From: Lysobacter sp. | GTDB taxonomy: Bacteria; Pseudomonadota; Gammaproteobacteria; Xanthomonadales; Xanthomonadaceae | Assembly: GCA_019634715.1 (NCBI GenBank) | Contig: JAHCAU010000023.1 | Location: forward strand, 1-54,618 | Length of the DNA: 54,618 bases | Direction of reading: 5' to 3' | In this document: positions 26,138 to 34,756 of the stretch, in pieces | How positions within the stretch are numbered: the stretch's first letter is position 1 | Layout of the letters: each line of letters starts with the position of its first letter | The notes under the pieces: generated by a model | What the model saw: the letters and a program-made list of their open reading frames with translations, nothing else | Told to the model about the DNA's origin: nothing | The model's database searches: none | Program-made: the position numbers and the translations under genes

Positions 26138-27658
26138 TCAGGGCAGGCCGATGCGCACCGCATCGCCTGCGCCGGCGGCCACGGACACCTCGGCGCGGAT
26201 CCCGCGCGCGCGCAGCCATGCCGCGACCGCATCGCCCCGCGCGCGGTCGCCTGCGACCACCCGTACCTCGGCCACGTCCCAGCGCGACAGCGCCCAGGCG
26301 ATCGATGCCAGCGTCGCGTTCCCCGGCGCATCGCCGTCGATGGCACCGGCCGCGTCGAGGTCGCCGGCAGCCAGCGTCGCCGCCGGCAGCGCCTGCAAGG
26401 CCGGCACCACCGCCACGCGGAGGCCGTCGCTGCCGGCGTTCATGGCCGACTCCAGCGCGCGCGCCGCGGCGATGTCGAGTCCGGCCTGCGGGCGCAGGCG
26501 CCAGCGCGCGGCCTTGCCGCCATCGAGCACGTCGAACGCGCCGAGATGGGCGATGGCCTTCGCGCGCATGCCGTCCACCGCAGCCTGCGCGGCCGAGCGC
26601 CGCTGCGCATCCGACTGCAGCGCGGCCACGCTCTCGCGCAGGCGCGCCAGCGAATCGGCCTGCGCCGCGAGCGCGCCGTCGTCGGTGGTCAGCACTTCGC
26701 GCAGTTGCAGTTGCAGCGGCCGTCCCAGCGCCGATTCCACCTGCGACTCGATCCGCGCCGCCATGCCGGGACGATGGCGCGAGGCCAGCAGCACCGCATC
26801 CACGGCGTAGACCTCGCCGACACGCTCGATGCGCAGCGCGCTGATCCGTCCACCGGCGCCCGCCGCGGCCGCGTCCAGCGCGGTGCGGATGGTGCGTTCG
26901 GCCAGGCCGCGCGCGGCGATGTCGCGCAGCGCGAAACCCAGCGGGATCGACAGCAGCGCGAAACCGGCGACGATCAGGCCAGCCTGCCAGGCCGACTGCT
27001 TGGGCGAATCCGCCGCGCCGAAGCGGTACCAGCGCGCCACGATCGTCGCCGAGAACGCGATCGCCAGCAGGTTGGTCATGAACAGGAACCCGGCGCCCCC
27101 GGCGATGCCGCCGTTGCCGGTGGCGACGCCGAAACCGACCACGGCCAGCGGCGGCATCAGCGCCGTCGCGATCGCCACGCCGACGATGGTTTCGCCCTTG
27201 CGCGTGATCGTGGCGTAGGCGCCGGCGATGCCCGACAGCACCGCCACCAGCAGGTCGAACAGGGTCGGCTCGGTGCGCGCGAGGATTTCCGGCGTCGCTT
27301 CCTGCAGCGGCGACACCAGCACGATGCCGATCGCGATCGCCAGCGCCAGCGCGATGCCGGTCGCCAATGTCTTCAGGGCGCGGCGCATGCTGATGAAATC
27401 GAAGGTCGCCAGCGACATGCCCAGCGCGATGATCGGCCCCATCAGCGGCGAGATCAGCATCGCGCCGATGATCACCGCCACCGAATTCTGCAGCAGACCC
27501 AGCATGGCGATGCCGCAGGCCAGGGTGACCATCAGCGCGTAGCGCGCATCCAGCCGCGCGCCCTCCTCGATGTGCGCCAGCACCGCCGCGCGGTCGATGT
27601 GTTGCCCCCGGATCCGCCACAGGCCGAGCCTGCGCCATGCCCCTGCCATGTCGATCAT
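26138..27658 (-). CDS. DUF389-family membrane protein
   Basis: 506 aa from the ATG at 27658 (GGAG 7 nt upstream). The N-terminal two-thirds holds the DUF389/TIGR00341 membrane domain: ARYALMVTLACGIAMLGLLQNSVAVIIGAMLISPLMGPIIALGMSLA and GVAIATALMPPLAVVGFGVATGN are its hallmark segments, with about six spans. The last 230 residues are soluble, Ala-rich and variable. The family has no established biochemical role to my knowledge. It is convergent with the secreted-protein gene ending at 26107 and divergent from the lytic transglycosylase at 27759. Confidence 0.9.
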   Translation of the reverse strand: MIDMAGAWRRLGLWRIRGQHIDRAAVLAHIEEGARLDARYALMVTLACGIAMLGLLQNSVAVIIGAMLISPLMGPIIALGMSLATFDFISMRRALKTLATGIALALAIAIGIVLVSPLQEATPEILARTEPTLFDLLVAVLSGIAGAYATITRKGETIVGVAIATALMPPLAVVGFGVATGNGGIAGGAGFLFMTNLLAIAFSATIVARWYRFGAADSPKQSAWQAGLIVAGFALLSIPLGFALRDIAARGLAERTIRTALDAAAAGAGGRISALRIERVGEVYAVDAVLLASRHRPGMAARIESQVESALGRPLQLQLREVLTTDDGALAAQADSLARLRESVAALQSDAQRRSAAQAAVDGMRAKAIAHLGAFDVLDGGKAARWRLRPQAGLDIAAARALESAMNAGSDGLRVAVVPALQALPAATLAAGDLDAAGAIDGDAPGNATLASIAWALSRWDVAEVRVVAGDRARGDAVAAWLRARGIRAEVSVAAGAGDAVRIGLP

Positions 27659-27758
27659 CGTGTCGCTCCCCTCGCTGCCTGCGCCCGTCGCCGATCTTAC
27701 CCATGCGACCGAGCGACCGGGTCGCCGCATGGCGCCGGCGGATAGAATCCCCCGGGCC

Positions 27759-28637
27759 ATGCCCCGCCCGCCCGCCATCGCCGCCCTGACCCTCGCGCTG
27801 TGCGCGGCGCTGGCCTGCCCGCCCGTCACCGCGCGCACGGTCTACCGCTGCGTGCGCAACAACACGGTCAGCCTGTCGACCGCACCGGAACCCGGCTCGA
27901 AGTGCGAGGCGAAGCAGATCGACGACAACGCCGTGCAGACACCGAACCTCTGGGGCGAGATGGGCGTGTTCAGCGGCACCCTCTACGAGCGCGAGCAGGA
28001 CGGCACGCTGGTCTACGGCACCCGCAACCTGCCCGGCTCGCGCGTGTTCCTTCGCTTCACCGTGCGCACGCCGCCGGGCGAACCCGCGCACGAAGGCCTG
28101 GGCAAGGTCGGCGCACCGCGACTCGATCGCCATGCGCGGCTGTTCAAGGCCGCAGCGAAGAAGCACAAGGTGGAAGACGCCTGGCTGCGCGCGATCGCGC
28201 ATGCAGAAAGCCTGTTCGACGAAAAGGCGGTCTCGCCCAAGGGCGCGCAGGGCGTGATGCAGCTGATGCCCGAGACCGCGACCGAGCTTGGCGTGGTCGA
28301 TCCGTTCTCGCCGGCCGAATCGATCGACGCGGGCGCGCGCTACTTCACCGCACTGCTCAAGCGCTTCAAGAGCGACACCACGCTGGCCATCGCCGCCTAC
28401 AACGCCGGCCCGGGCGTGGTGGCGCGCTACGACGGCGTGCCGCCGTACGCCGAAACGAAGACCTACCTGGAGAAGGTGCAGGCCCTGTACCACGCCTACC
28501 GGGCCGCGCTCTCGCCGCCGCCCCAGCGCCCTGCCGATGCGGTGGCGCGTCCGGACCCGGCAGCGGCGGCCGTTCCGCCCGCGGTTCCGCAGAAGGCGTC
28601 GCAGAATGCGGCACCGACGCCGCGCAAACCCGCGTGA
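27759..28637 (+). CDS. Lytic transglycosylase, SLT/MltE-type domain, periplasmic
   Basis: 292 aa from the ATG at 27759. A signal peptide (LTLALCAALACPPVTA) is followed by a short Cys-containing beta region (VYRCVRNNTVSLST, SKCEAKQ). The SLT domain spans about residues 125-245: AIAHAESLFDEKAVSPKGAQGVMQLMPETATELGV carries the catalytic Glu in the AHAES motif, and LAIAAYNAGPGVVARYDGVPPYAETKTYLEKV is the conserved C-terminal part. A Pro/Ala tail ends the protein. It cleaves peptidoglycan glycan strands in the periplasm. A TAGAAT hexamer lies just before the start, so the leader would be very short. The N-terminal DUF4124-like region is common in such proteins. Confidence 0.93.
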   Translation: MPRPPAIAALTLALCAALACPPVTARTVYRCVRNNTVSLSTAPEPGSKCEAKQIDDNAVQTPNLWGEMGVFSGTLYEREQDGTLVYGTRNLPGSRVFLRFTVRTPPGEPAHEGLGKVGAPRLDRHARLFKAAAKKHKVEDAWLRAIAHAESLFDEKAVSPKGAQGVMQLMPETATELGVVDPFSPAESIDAGARYFTALLKRFKSDTTLAIAAYNAGPGVVARYDGVPPYAETKTYLEKVQALYHAYRAALSPPPQRPADAVARPDPAAAAVPPAVPQKASQNAAPTPRKPA

Positions 28638-28675
28638 GCGGGCGAAGCCCGGCATCGATCCGGCATACTTCCGCC

Positions 28676-29386
28676 ATGACACGCGATTTCAGGATGATCG
28701 GCTTCGACGCCGACGACACGCTCTGGCGCAGCGAGGACTACTTCCGCGACGCACAGCTCGAATTCGAACGCATCGTCGGCACCTACGTCGACCTCGACGA
28801 TGCCCACGACCGGCTCTACGCGGTCGAGAAGCGCAACATCGCCCTGTTCGGCTACGGCGCCAAGGGCATGACCTTGTCGATGATCGAGGCCGCGATCGAC
28901 ATTACGGACGCGCGCATCGGCGGCGCCGACATCCATCGCATCGTCGAGATCGGCAAATCGGTGCTGCAGCATCCGGTGGAACTGCTGCCGGGCATCCGCG
29001 AAGCGGTCGAGGACATCGCCCGCGACTGGCCGGTGGTGCTGATCACCAAGGGCGACCTCTTCCACCAGGAAGCCAAGGTGCGCGACTCCGGCCTGTCCGA
29101 CCTGTTCCGGCGCATCGAGATCGTCAGCGAGAAGGACGAGGCCACCTACGTGCGCCTGATGCGGGAGTTCGAGATCGCACCGGCCCAGTTCGCGATGATC
29201 GGCAACTCGCTGCGTTCGGACATCGTGCCTGTGGTCGCCCTTGGTGGCTGCGGCGTGCACATGCCCTATCACGTGACCTGGGCGCACGAGAACGAGACCG
29301 CGCCGCCGATCGCGTTCGACCGCATCCGCACCGTCGACGGCCCGGCCGGCCTGCCGGCGGCGATCCGGGCGCTGGCGGCCGGCTGA
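28676..29386 (+). CDS. HAD-superfamily hydrolase
   Basis: 236 aa. The HAD nucleophile motif is GFDADDTLW (motif I, DxD within residues 9-15), motif II is VVLITKGD (Thr), the Lys-containing motif is around EKDEATY and motif IV is FAMIGNSLRSDIVPVVALG. It is therefore a phosphatase-like HAD hydrolase with a helical cap. Substrate is unknown. It starts 38 nt after the lytic transglycosylase and may share its transcript. Confidence 0.92.
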   Translation: MTRDFRMIGFDADDTLWRSEDYFRDAQLEFERIVGTYVDLDDAHDRLYAVEKRNIALFGYGAKGMTLSMIEAAIDITDARIGGADIHRIVEIGKSVLQHPVELLPGIREAVEDIARDWPVVLITKGDLFHQEAKVRDSGLSDLFRRIEIVSEKDEATYVRLMREFEIAPAQFAMIGNSLRSDIVPVVALGGCGVHMPYHVTWAHENETAPPIAFDRIRTVDGPAGLPAAIRALAAG

Positions 29387-29533
29387 GCGGACCGATCGAC
29401 CGCGCCGTCGGCCGGCAAGCTGAACGGAAATCGGGACGGATCGGCGACCCGCGAAAAATTAAAAAACGGTTCACCCGGACAGCCGCATCGTCTGCCCCGA
29501 GTCGCACCGTCCGCGACCCGCTGGAGAACCCGC

Positions 29534-29953
29534 ATGACGATCCTCGCCCGCTGGATCACCCCCGCTGCACTGGCCGTCGCCTTCGGCGCTGGCGCCCTGA
29601 TTCCCGCACCGGCCCAGGCCCGCGACGATCTGATCCGCGTCATCGTCGACCTGCCCGACATCGTGTTCCGCGCCGGTCATCCGTACTACCGCCATGGCGG
29701 CTACGGCTACAACGATCGCCTCATCGTCGAACGCGACCGCCGCGGCCGCCCGGTCTACTACCGCCAGGTCCCGCGCGGCTACCGCCACAACGGCCCGCCT
29801 TACGGCAACGCCTACGGCTACCACCGCAACCGCGATCATCGCTACAGCCGCCAGGTCTGCGACAGCCGGGGCCGCTGCCGGGTCGAGTACTACGATCCGC
29901 GCTATGACCGCCGCGACGACTGGCGCGACGACCGCCGCCGCTGGCGCGACTGA
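29534..29953 (+). CDS. Small secreted Arg/Tyr-rich protein
   Basis: 139 aa with a clear signal peptide (ALAVAFGAGALIPAPAQA). The mature part is unusually rich in Tyr, Arg, Gly and His (YYRHGGYGYNDR, YGNAYGYHRNRDHRY) and ends in repeated RRDD units. It has one CDSRGRC pair. It resembles low-complexity periplasmic proteins of unknown role in Xanthomonadaceae; no domain is recognised. GGAG precedes the ATG by 8 nt. An A/T-rich tract (29454-29466) lies upstream, the least GC-rich spot nearby, and may be an UP-type promoter element. A strong terminator follows. Confidence 0.8.
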   Translation: MTILARWITPAALAVAFGAGALIPAPAQARDDLIRVIVDLPDIVFRAGHPYYRHGGYGYNDRLIVERDRRGRPVYYRQVPRGYRHNGPPYGNAYGYHRNRDHRYSRQVCDSRGRCRVEYYDPRYDRRDDWRDDRRRWRD

Positions 29954-29975
29954 TCCACCGCTGCATGCCATCCGG

Positions 29976-30005
29976 ACGCCGCGCACTTGCGCGGCGTTCT
30001 CTTTT
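29976..30005 (+). terminator. Rho-independent terminator
   Basis: A perfect 9-bp GC-rich stem (29976-29984 with 29989-29997) and a 4-nt ACTT loop are followed by TCTCTTTT on the plus strand. It lies 22 nt after the stop of the small secreted protein. Confidence 0.9.
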
Positions 30006-30094
30006 CCAGGCACCGGCTCAGCGCGCTTCGATCGCTGGACGCCGCCGTCGCGCCGCCGGAAGATGCACACTCCCGACCGCAGGAGTCCGCCGCC

Positions 30095-30709
30095 ATGCGC
30101 CACCTCATCGCAACCGCTCTTCTCGCCGCGGCGCTGGCTGCGGGCAGCGCACGGGCCCAGGACTTCAGCATCGGCTGGAACCCCCGCAGCGGCGACGTCT
30201 GGGTGGACACCTGGCTGGGCGACATGAATCGCTACGGCAGCCGCTACCGCGACCCGTTCGTCGACGAACTCGTGCGCCACCACAGCGCGCCGCGCGAGCT
30301 GGTCGTCGACCTGCTGACCCGCCGCCGCTGGGCGCCCGGCGACATCTACTTCGCCTGCGCCCTCGCCCGCCAGATCGGCCGTCCCTGCCGCCATGTCGTC
30401 GACATCTGGGAACGCGACCATGCCCAGGGCTGGGGCGCGATCGCCAAGCGCATGGGCATCAAGCCCGGTTCGCCGGAATTCCACCGCCTCAAGCGCGGCA
30501 TGGTGCCGAGCTACGACCGCTGGGGACGACCGATCCGGCTCGACGCGCAGCTGGAGCGCGACTTTCCCGGCCGCGGCAAGGGTCCGAAACACCCGGGCGG
30601 GCCGGATCGCGACCGCGGCCCGGGCCACCCGGGCAAAGGCAAGGGCCACGACCACGGACCCGGCCATGGCGGCGGGAAGGGACAGGGCAAAGACAAGGGC
30701 AAGGACTGA
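30095..30709 (+). CDS. Secreted protein with Gly/Lys/His-rich tail
   Basis: 204 aa from the ATG at 30095 (AGGAG 9 nt upstream). A signal peptide ends near SARA. The middle region (DELVRHHSAPRELVVDLLTRRRWAPGDIYFACALARQIGRP) looks like a compact helical domain seen in small periplasmic proteins of unknown role. The last 45 residues are Gly/Lys/His/Pro/Asp low-complexity (PGKGKGHDHGPGHGGGKG), which could bind metal or polyanions. It stops 6 nt before the GFA gene starts, so they form a transcription unit after the terminator at 29976. Confidence 0.8.
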   Translation: MRHLIATALLAAALAAGSARAQDFSIGWNPRSGDVWVDTWLGDMNRYGSRYRDPFVDELVRHHSAPRELVVDLLTRRRWAPGDIYFACALARQIGRPCRHVVDIWERDHAQGWGAIAKRMGIKPGSPEFHRLKRGMVPSYDRWGRPIRLDAQLERDFPGRGKGPKHPGGPDRDRGPGHPGKGKGHDHGPGHGGGKGQGKDKGKD

Positions 30710-30715
30710 GCGCCG

Positions 30716-31123
30716 ATGACGGACGCCATCGCGGCGCGCACCATCCACCACGGCGGCTGCCATTGCCGCCGTGTCCGTTTCGAGGTCGACGCGCCGGCCG
30801 TCATCGATGCGCTCGACTGCAACTGCTCGATCTGCCGGATGACCGGCTTCCTGCACCTGATCGTCCCGGCGTCACGCTTCCGCCTGGTGTCCGGTGAAGA
30901 CGCACTGGCCGACTACCGCTTCAACACCGGGGCCGCGCGCCACCTGTTCTGCCGCCACTGCGGCGTGAAATCCTTCTACGTGCCGCGCAGCCACCCCGAC
31001 GGCTACAGCGTCAACGTGCGCTGCCTCGATCCGGGCAGCGTCACCGGACTGCGCATCGTCCCGTTCGACGACAGCGACCGCGAGGCGGCGACGGCGGCAG
31101 TGGCGCACCTGTCGCGGGATTGA
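30716..31123 (+). CDS. GFA-family zinc-fold protein (CENP-V/GFA domain)
   Basis: 135 aa. The Cys pattern GGCHC (15, 17), CNCSIC (35, 37, 40) and FCRHCGVKSFYVPRSHP is the GFA (glutathione-dependent formaldehyde-activating-like) domain, which binds two zinc ions. In annotation it is often called an aldehyde-activating protein, but enzymatic proof across the family is limited. The start follows the preceding gene by 6 nt. Confidence 0.92.
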   Translation: MTDAIAARTIHHGGCHCRRVRFEVDAPAVIDALDCNCSICRMTGFLHLIVPASRFRLVSGEDALADYRFNTGAARHLFCRHCGVKSFYVPRSHPDGYSVNVRCLDPGSVTGLRIVPFDDSDREAATAAVAHLSRD

Positions 31124-31423
31124 GACGCGATCGGCGGCCTGGCGCCGTCCGCTCCGGCCGCGAAAGCGCGACAGTCAGGCCGGGGCGCCGATTCGCCGCC
31201 GCCCCGACGCTGTCCCCGCGACATTCCCGCCCGCCGGCCGCGCGTTGCGCTAACGGCGTCCGCGTTGCGCATGTCGCCGCATGACGGTTCCGGGTCACGG
31301 GCTATGATCGCCCATCACCCGGCCCCACCGGATGGATGCGCGCCAGGGATCGGCGTCGCGACATCGCCCCGACGTGGCTCCCATGGATGCGGGAGCCATG
31401 CGCCGTTACCCGGAGTGGATGCA
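31124..31423. other. Intergenic region upstream of the sigma factor gene
   Basis: 300 bases with no convincing gene. It holds the candidate promoter at 31281-31308. The part from 31124 to about 31250 is GC-rich with no clear hairpin or repeat. Confidence 0.6.
31281..31308 (+). promoter_or_regulatory. Candidate sigma-70-type promoter for the sigma factor/kinase operon
   Basis: ATGACG at 31281-31286 and TATGAT at 31303-31308 are 16 nt apart. The -10 is a good match. The predicted leader is about 110 nt. Confidence 0.45.
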
Positions 31424-32014
31424 ATGCCAGCGGCACCGCCCGCAAACCTGACCGAGCTGATCAATCGCCGCGACGCCGCCGACAAGCCGGCGCTGGAGGC
31501 GCTGGCGACCGAGCTGTGGCCACGGCTCGAACGCCTGGCGGTGCTGCAGCTGCGCGGACGCAGCGGCCTGACCCTGCAGGCGGCGGACCTGGCGCAGGAT
31601 GCGTGGATCGCGCTGATGCACGATTTCCCGGGGCGCTTCAACAACCGCGAGCATTTCTATGCGCTGGCGGCGCGGATCGTGCGCAACATCGTGGTCGATT
31701 ACCTGCGTCGGCGCAGCGCCGAGAAACGCGGCAGCGGGCTGCCGTTCGAGAAGCTGGACCGGATCGAGCACCAGGCCGCGGCGCCGCTGGACGACACCGT
31801 GGACTGGATCGCGGTGGACGCGGCGCTCACCGAACTGTCGACGCAGCACCCGGCCGCGGCGCAGGTGGTGGAGCTGAAGTTCTTCGCCGGCCTGACCAAC
31901 GAACAGGTCGCCGAGGCGATGGCGCTGTCGCGCGCGACGGTGATCCGCCACTATCGCTATGCGCGCGCATGGCTGATCGACCATTTCGGCGTGGAGTCCG
32001 TTGCGGATGCGTGA
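31424..32014 (+). CDS. ECF-like RNA polymerase sigma factor (kinase-linked type)
   Basis: 196 aa from the ATG at 31424 (GGAG 9 nt upstream). Region 2 is visible as LQAADLAQDAWIALMHDFPGRFNNREHFYALAARIVRNIVVDYLRRRSAEKRG and region 4 as LSTQHPAAAQVVELKFFAGLTNEQVAEAMALSRATVIRHYRYARAWL. This is the TIGR02999 group, typically encoded next to a membrane Ser/Thr kinase with TPRs. Its stop overlaps the kinase start by 8 nt, so the two are cotranslated. The likely role is to direct a small regulon in response to the kinase; target promoters cannot be read here. Confidence 0.92.
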   Translation: MPAAPPANLTELINRRDAADKPALEALATELWPRLERLAVLQLRGRSGLTLQAADLAQDAWIALMHDFPGRFNNREHFYALAARIVRNIVVDYLRRRSAEKRGSGLPFEKLDRIEHQAAAPLDDTVDWIAVDAALTELSTQHPAAAQVVELKFFAGLTNEQVAEAMALSRATVIRHYRYARAWLIDHFGVESVADA

Positions 32015-34595
32015 GCAGGCGCAGGAGCGCGAAGGACATCGCGCGGGGCATCGGGACGCCGCAACCTCCGGAATCGACGAAGGGCGACTGTTCGAAACCC
32101 TCTGCGAACTGACCGCCGATGCGCGCGCGCGCGAACTGGCGCGCCTGGATGCCGAAGCGCCGGCCCTGGCCGCGCGCCTGCGCCGGCTGCTGGCGATCGA
32201 CGAGGCCTACGGCACGCACACCGCGCGCAGCGTGATGCCGCACGAACTGGCGGACCCGGTGGACGGCATCAACGACATCGGCCCGTTCCGGCTGCTGCAG
32301 CGGATCGGCCGCGGCGGCATGGGCGTGGTCTACCTGGCCGAGCGCCGCAGCGGCTTCTCGCAGCAGGTCGCGTTGAAGATCATGCCGCGCTTCGCCGGCG
32401 ACGACGCCGGGCGCGAGCGTTTCGCGCGCGAGCGGCGGATCCTGGCGCAGCTGCGCCATCCCAACATCTGCACGATCCTCGACGGCGGCGAGCTGCCCGA
32501 CGGCACGCCCTGGCTGGCGATGGAGTACGTGCCCGGCGAAACGCTGTGCGCATGGAGCGCCGCGCGCGGCCTGGACCTGCGCGCGCGCGTCGCGCTGTTC
32601 CTGCAGCTGTGCGACGCGGTGCAGTACGCACACCGCAACCTGGTGGTGCATCGCGACCTGAAGGACAGCAACGTGCTGGTCGACGACGCCGGCCACCTGA
32701 AGCTGCTCGATTTCGGCATCGCACGCTCGCTCGCGCCGAGCGCGGACGGACACACGCTGGCCCAGGATGCGTTCTTCTCGCCGATGACCGCCGCGCCCGA
32801 GCAGATCCGCGGCGAGCGCGTGTCGGTCGGCGCCGATGTCCATGCCCTCGGCGCGCTGCTGCACCAGTTGCTGGCCGGGCACCTGCCGTTCGAAGCGGCG
32901 AAGCTGCCGCCGCTGGCGCTGCAGCGCGCGATCCTGGAGATCGTGCCGCCGCGCATGAGCGACGTGACCGCGCCCGGCGCCATCGCGGCCGAGGCGCTGC
33001 GCGGCGACCTCGACGCGATCGTCGCGCATTGCCTGCGCAAGGATCCGTCGGAACGCTACGCGGGCGTCGGCGAACTCGCGCGCGACCTGCGCGCCTGGCA
33101 GTCGGGACATCCGATCTCGATCGCGCGCGACGACCGCGTCTACCGGCTGCGCAAGTTCCTGCGCCGGCATCGCCTGCCGGCGGCGCTGGCCACGATCACC
33201 GCTGCCGGCGTGCTGGTCGCGCTGGCGGTGACGCTGTGGCAAGCGGCGGAACTGCGCACCCAGCGCGATGCCGCCGATGCCGCGCGCCAGCGCTCCGAGA
33301 TCGACCGCGACCGCGCCCGCGCCGTCGCGGCCTTCGTGCACGACATCTTCGAGGAAGCCAATCCCGGCAGCGCGCAGGTCGGCGGCCTGCTCGCCCGCGA
33401 CCTGATCGAGCGCGGCAAGCATCGGCTGGGCACGCTGCGCACGCAGCCCGACGTGCAGGCCGAACTGGCGCTGCTGCTGGCCGAGAGCGATGCGGCGCTG
33501 GGCCTGGTGGAGGAAAGCCAGGGCACGCTGGACCGCTACGGCGCGGGCATCGAGCGCCTGGCCGTGGTCGACCGTGCCGTGCGCTGGCGCGCACGCGCGC
33601 TGCGCCTGTCGAACCGCCTGGACACCGCCGCCGACGGACCGGCGCTGGATGCCGCGCTGGCGGACCTGCGCGCGCTCGCCGACACGTCGGCGCGCCAGGT
33701 GCAGGCCGCGCGCCTGCAGGAGCGCCTGCATGCGCGGCGATCGCAGTTCGGCGCCGGCGCGCGCACCCTGGAAGACGCCTGGCGACGCCACGGCAGCGCA
33801 TTGCCGCCGGCGGAGGCATTGCGCCTGCGCGTGAAGCTGGGCCATGCGCTGCTCAACGCCGACCGCACCGCGGACGCCGACCGCATCGTCGATGCGCTGG
33901 CCCGCGAGACGCTGGATGCCTACGAGCCGGCGCTGCAGATCGGCGCGCTGCGCCTGATCCTGCGCGTCCTGCGCGAGCGCAAGGACGCGCGCGCGGCGCA
34001 GGCGCAGGCTGCCCTGCGCCTGCAGGAGGCCGCCGTGCGCCTGTACGGCGCCGATTCGCTGGAAGCGGCGATGGCCTACGTCTACCGGGTCGGCGCGATC
34101 CACGACGCACGCGAGCAGGACGCACTGATGACGAAGGCGTATGCGATCCAGATGGCGAAGCTCGGGCCGGTCTCGATCGGCCGCGCCTACGCCGAATACA
34201 ACATGGGCGAATACCAGGCCAGCCTGCGCGGCCGCCCCGACCAGGCCGAGCCGCACTTCGCCCGCGCGGTGGGGATCGGTCGCCGCGTGGCTTCGCGCGC
34301 GCATGCCGACGTGCTCACCTTCGAGCTGGCCTGGGCGAGGACGCTCAATGCCCTGGGCCGCCATCGCGCCTGCCTCGACGCGCTCTCCGATCCGCCAGAC
34401 GCACCGGAAGACCTGGCCGATGCCGAACGCCTGGGCGCGCTGCGGCTGGCGCTGGCCGAAGCGGCGCGCGCGCTCGGCCAGCCGGCGCGCGCGCGCGCGG
34501 AGCTCGACGCGATCCGCGCGCTGTGGCGGCGGATCGACGCGCCGATCCCGCCCGCCCTCGATGACCGCCTGCGGGCGATGGACACCATGCGCTGA
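32007..34595 (+). CDS. Membrane Ser/Thr protein kinase with periplasmic helical-repeat domain
   Basis: 862 aa from the ATG at 32007 (GGAG 10 nt upstream). Kinase domain about residues 90-370: Gly loop GRGGMGVV, VALKIM (Lys124), catalytic loop HRDLKDSN (Asp217), DFG at 235-237, and the APEQ motif. A single membrane span (PAALATITAAGVLVALAVTLW) at about 390-412 is followed by about 440 residues of alpha-helical, TPR-like repeats that would lie in the periplasm. The N-terminal 85 residues precede the kinase. It overlaps the ECF-like sigma gene, so both probably act in one signalling unit in which the periplasmic domain senses a ligand. Confidence 0.93.
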   Translation: MREQAQEREGHRAGHRDAATSGIDEGRLFETLCELTADARARELARLDAEAPALAARLRRLLAIDEAYGTHTARSVMPHELADPVDGINDIGPFRLLQRIGRGGMGVVYLAERRSGFSQQVALKIMPRFAGDDAGRERFARERRILAQLRHPNICTILDGGELPDGTPWLAMEYVPGETLCAWSAARGLDLRARVALFLQLCDAVQYAHRNLVVHRDLKDSNVLVDDAGHLKLLDFGIARSLAPSADGHTLAQDAFFSPMTAAPEQIRGERVSVGADVHALGALLHQLLAGHLPFEAAKLPPLALQRAILEIVPPRMSDVTAPGAIAAEALRGDLDAIVAHCLRKDPSERYAGVGELARDLRAWQSGHPISIARDDRVYRLRKFLRRHRLPAALATITAAGVLVALAVTLWQAAELRTQRDAADAARQRSEIDRDRARAVAAFVHDIFEEANPGSAQVGGLLARDLIERGKHRLGTLRTQPDVQAELALLLAESDAALGLVEESQGTLDRYGAGIERLAVVDRAVRWRARALRLSNRLDTAADGPALDAALADLRALADTSARQVQAARLQERLHARRSQFGAGARTLEDAWRRHGSALPPAEALRLRVKLGHALLNADRTADADRIVDALARETLDAYEPALQIGALRLILRVLRERKDARAAQAQAALRLQEAAVRLYGADSLEAAMAYVYRVGAIHDAREQDALMTKAYAIQMAKLGPVSIGRAYAEYNMGEYQASLRGRPDQAEPHFARAVGIGRRVASRAHADVLTFELAWARTLNALGRHRACLDALSDPPDAPEDLADAERLGALRLALAEAARALGQPARARAELDAIRALWRRIDAPIPPALDDRLRAMDTMR

Positions 34596-34756
34596 GCAGC
34601 CGGTTCCGGGCAGCCAGCTCCGGGCGACACGCAACGGCCATGCAGCGGTCGCAGGACCTGCGCCAGGCCCGCGTCATGATCCTGTTTGCCACGGCAGTGC
34701 GCTCGTGGAGCCGTACGACCAGAACGAACAACGAAGCAATCCGGAAGGAACACCGC

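Noticed and set aside
26004..28682. 892-codon minus-strand frame
   Set aside because: It covers the DUF389 and transglycosylase genes in other frames and gives a low-complexity translation.
29471..30856. 461-codon minus frame rich in Val/Ala
   Set aside because: Mirror of the low-complexity secreted proteins. It has no ribosome site or domain and would cross a strong plus-strand terminator.
31827..34634. 935-codon minus frame antisense to the kinase
   Set aside because: The kinase has all its catalytic motifs; the antisense translation is Gln/Arg/His-rich noise.
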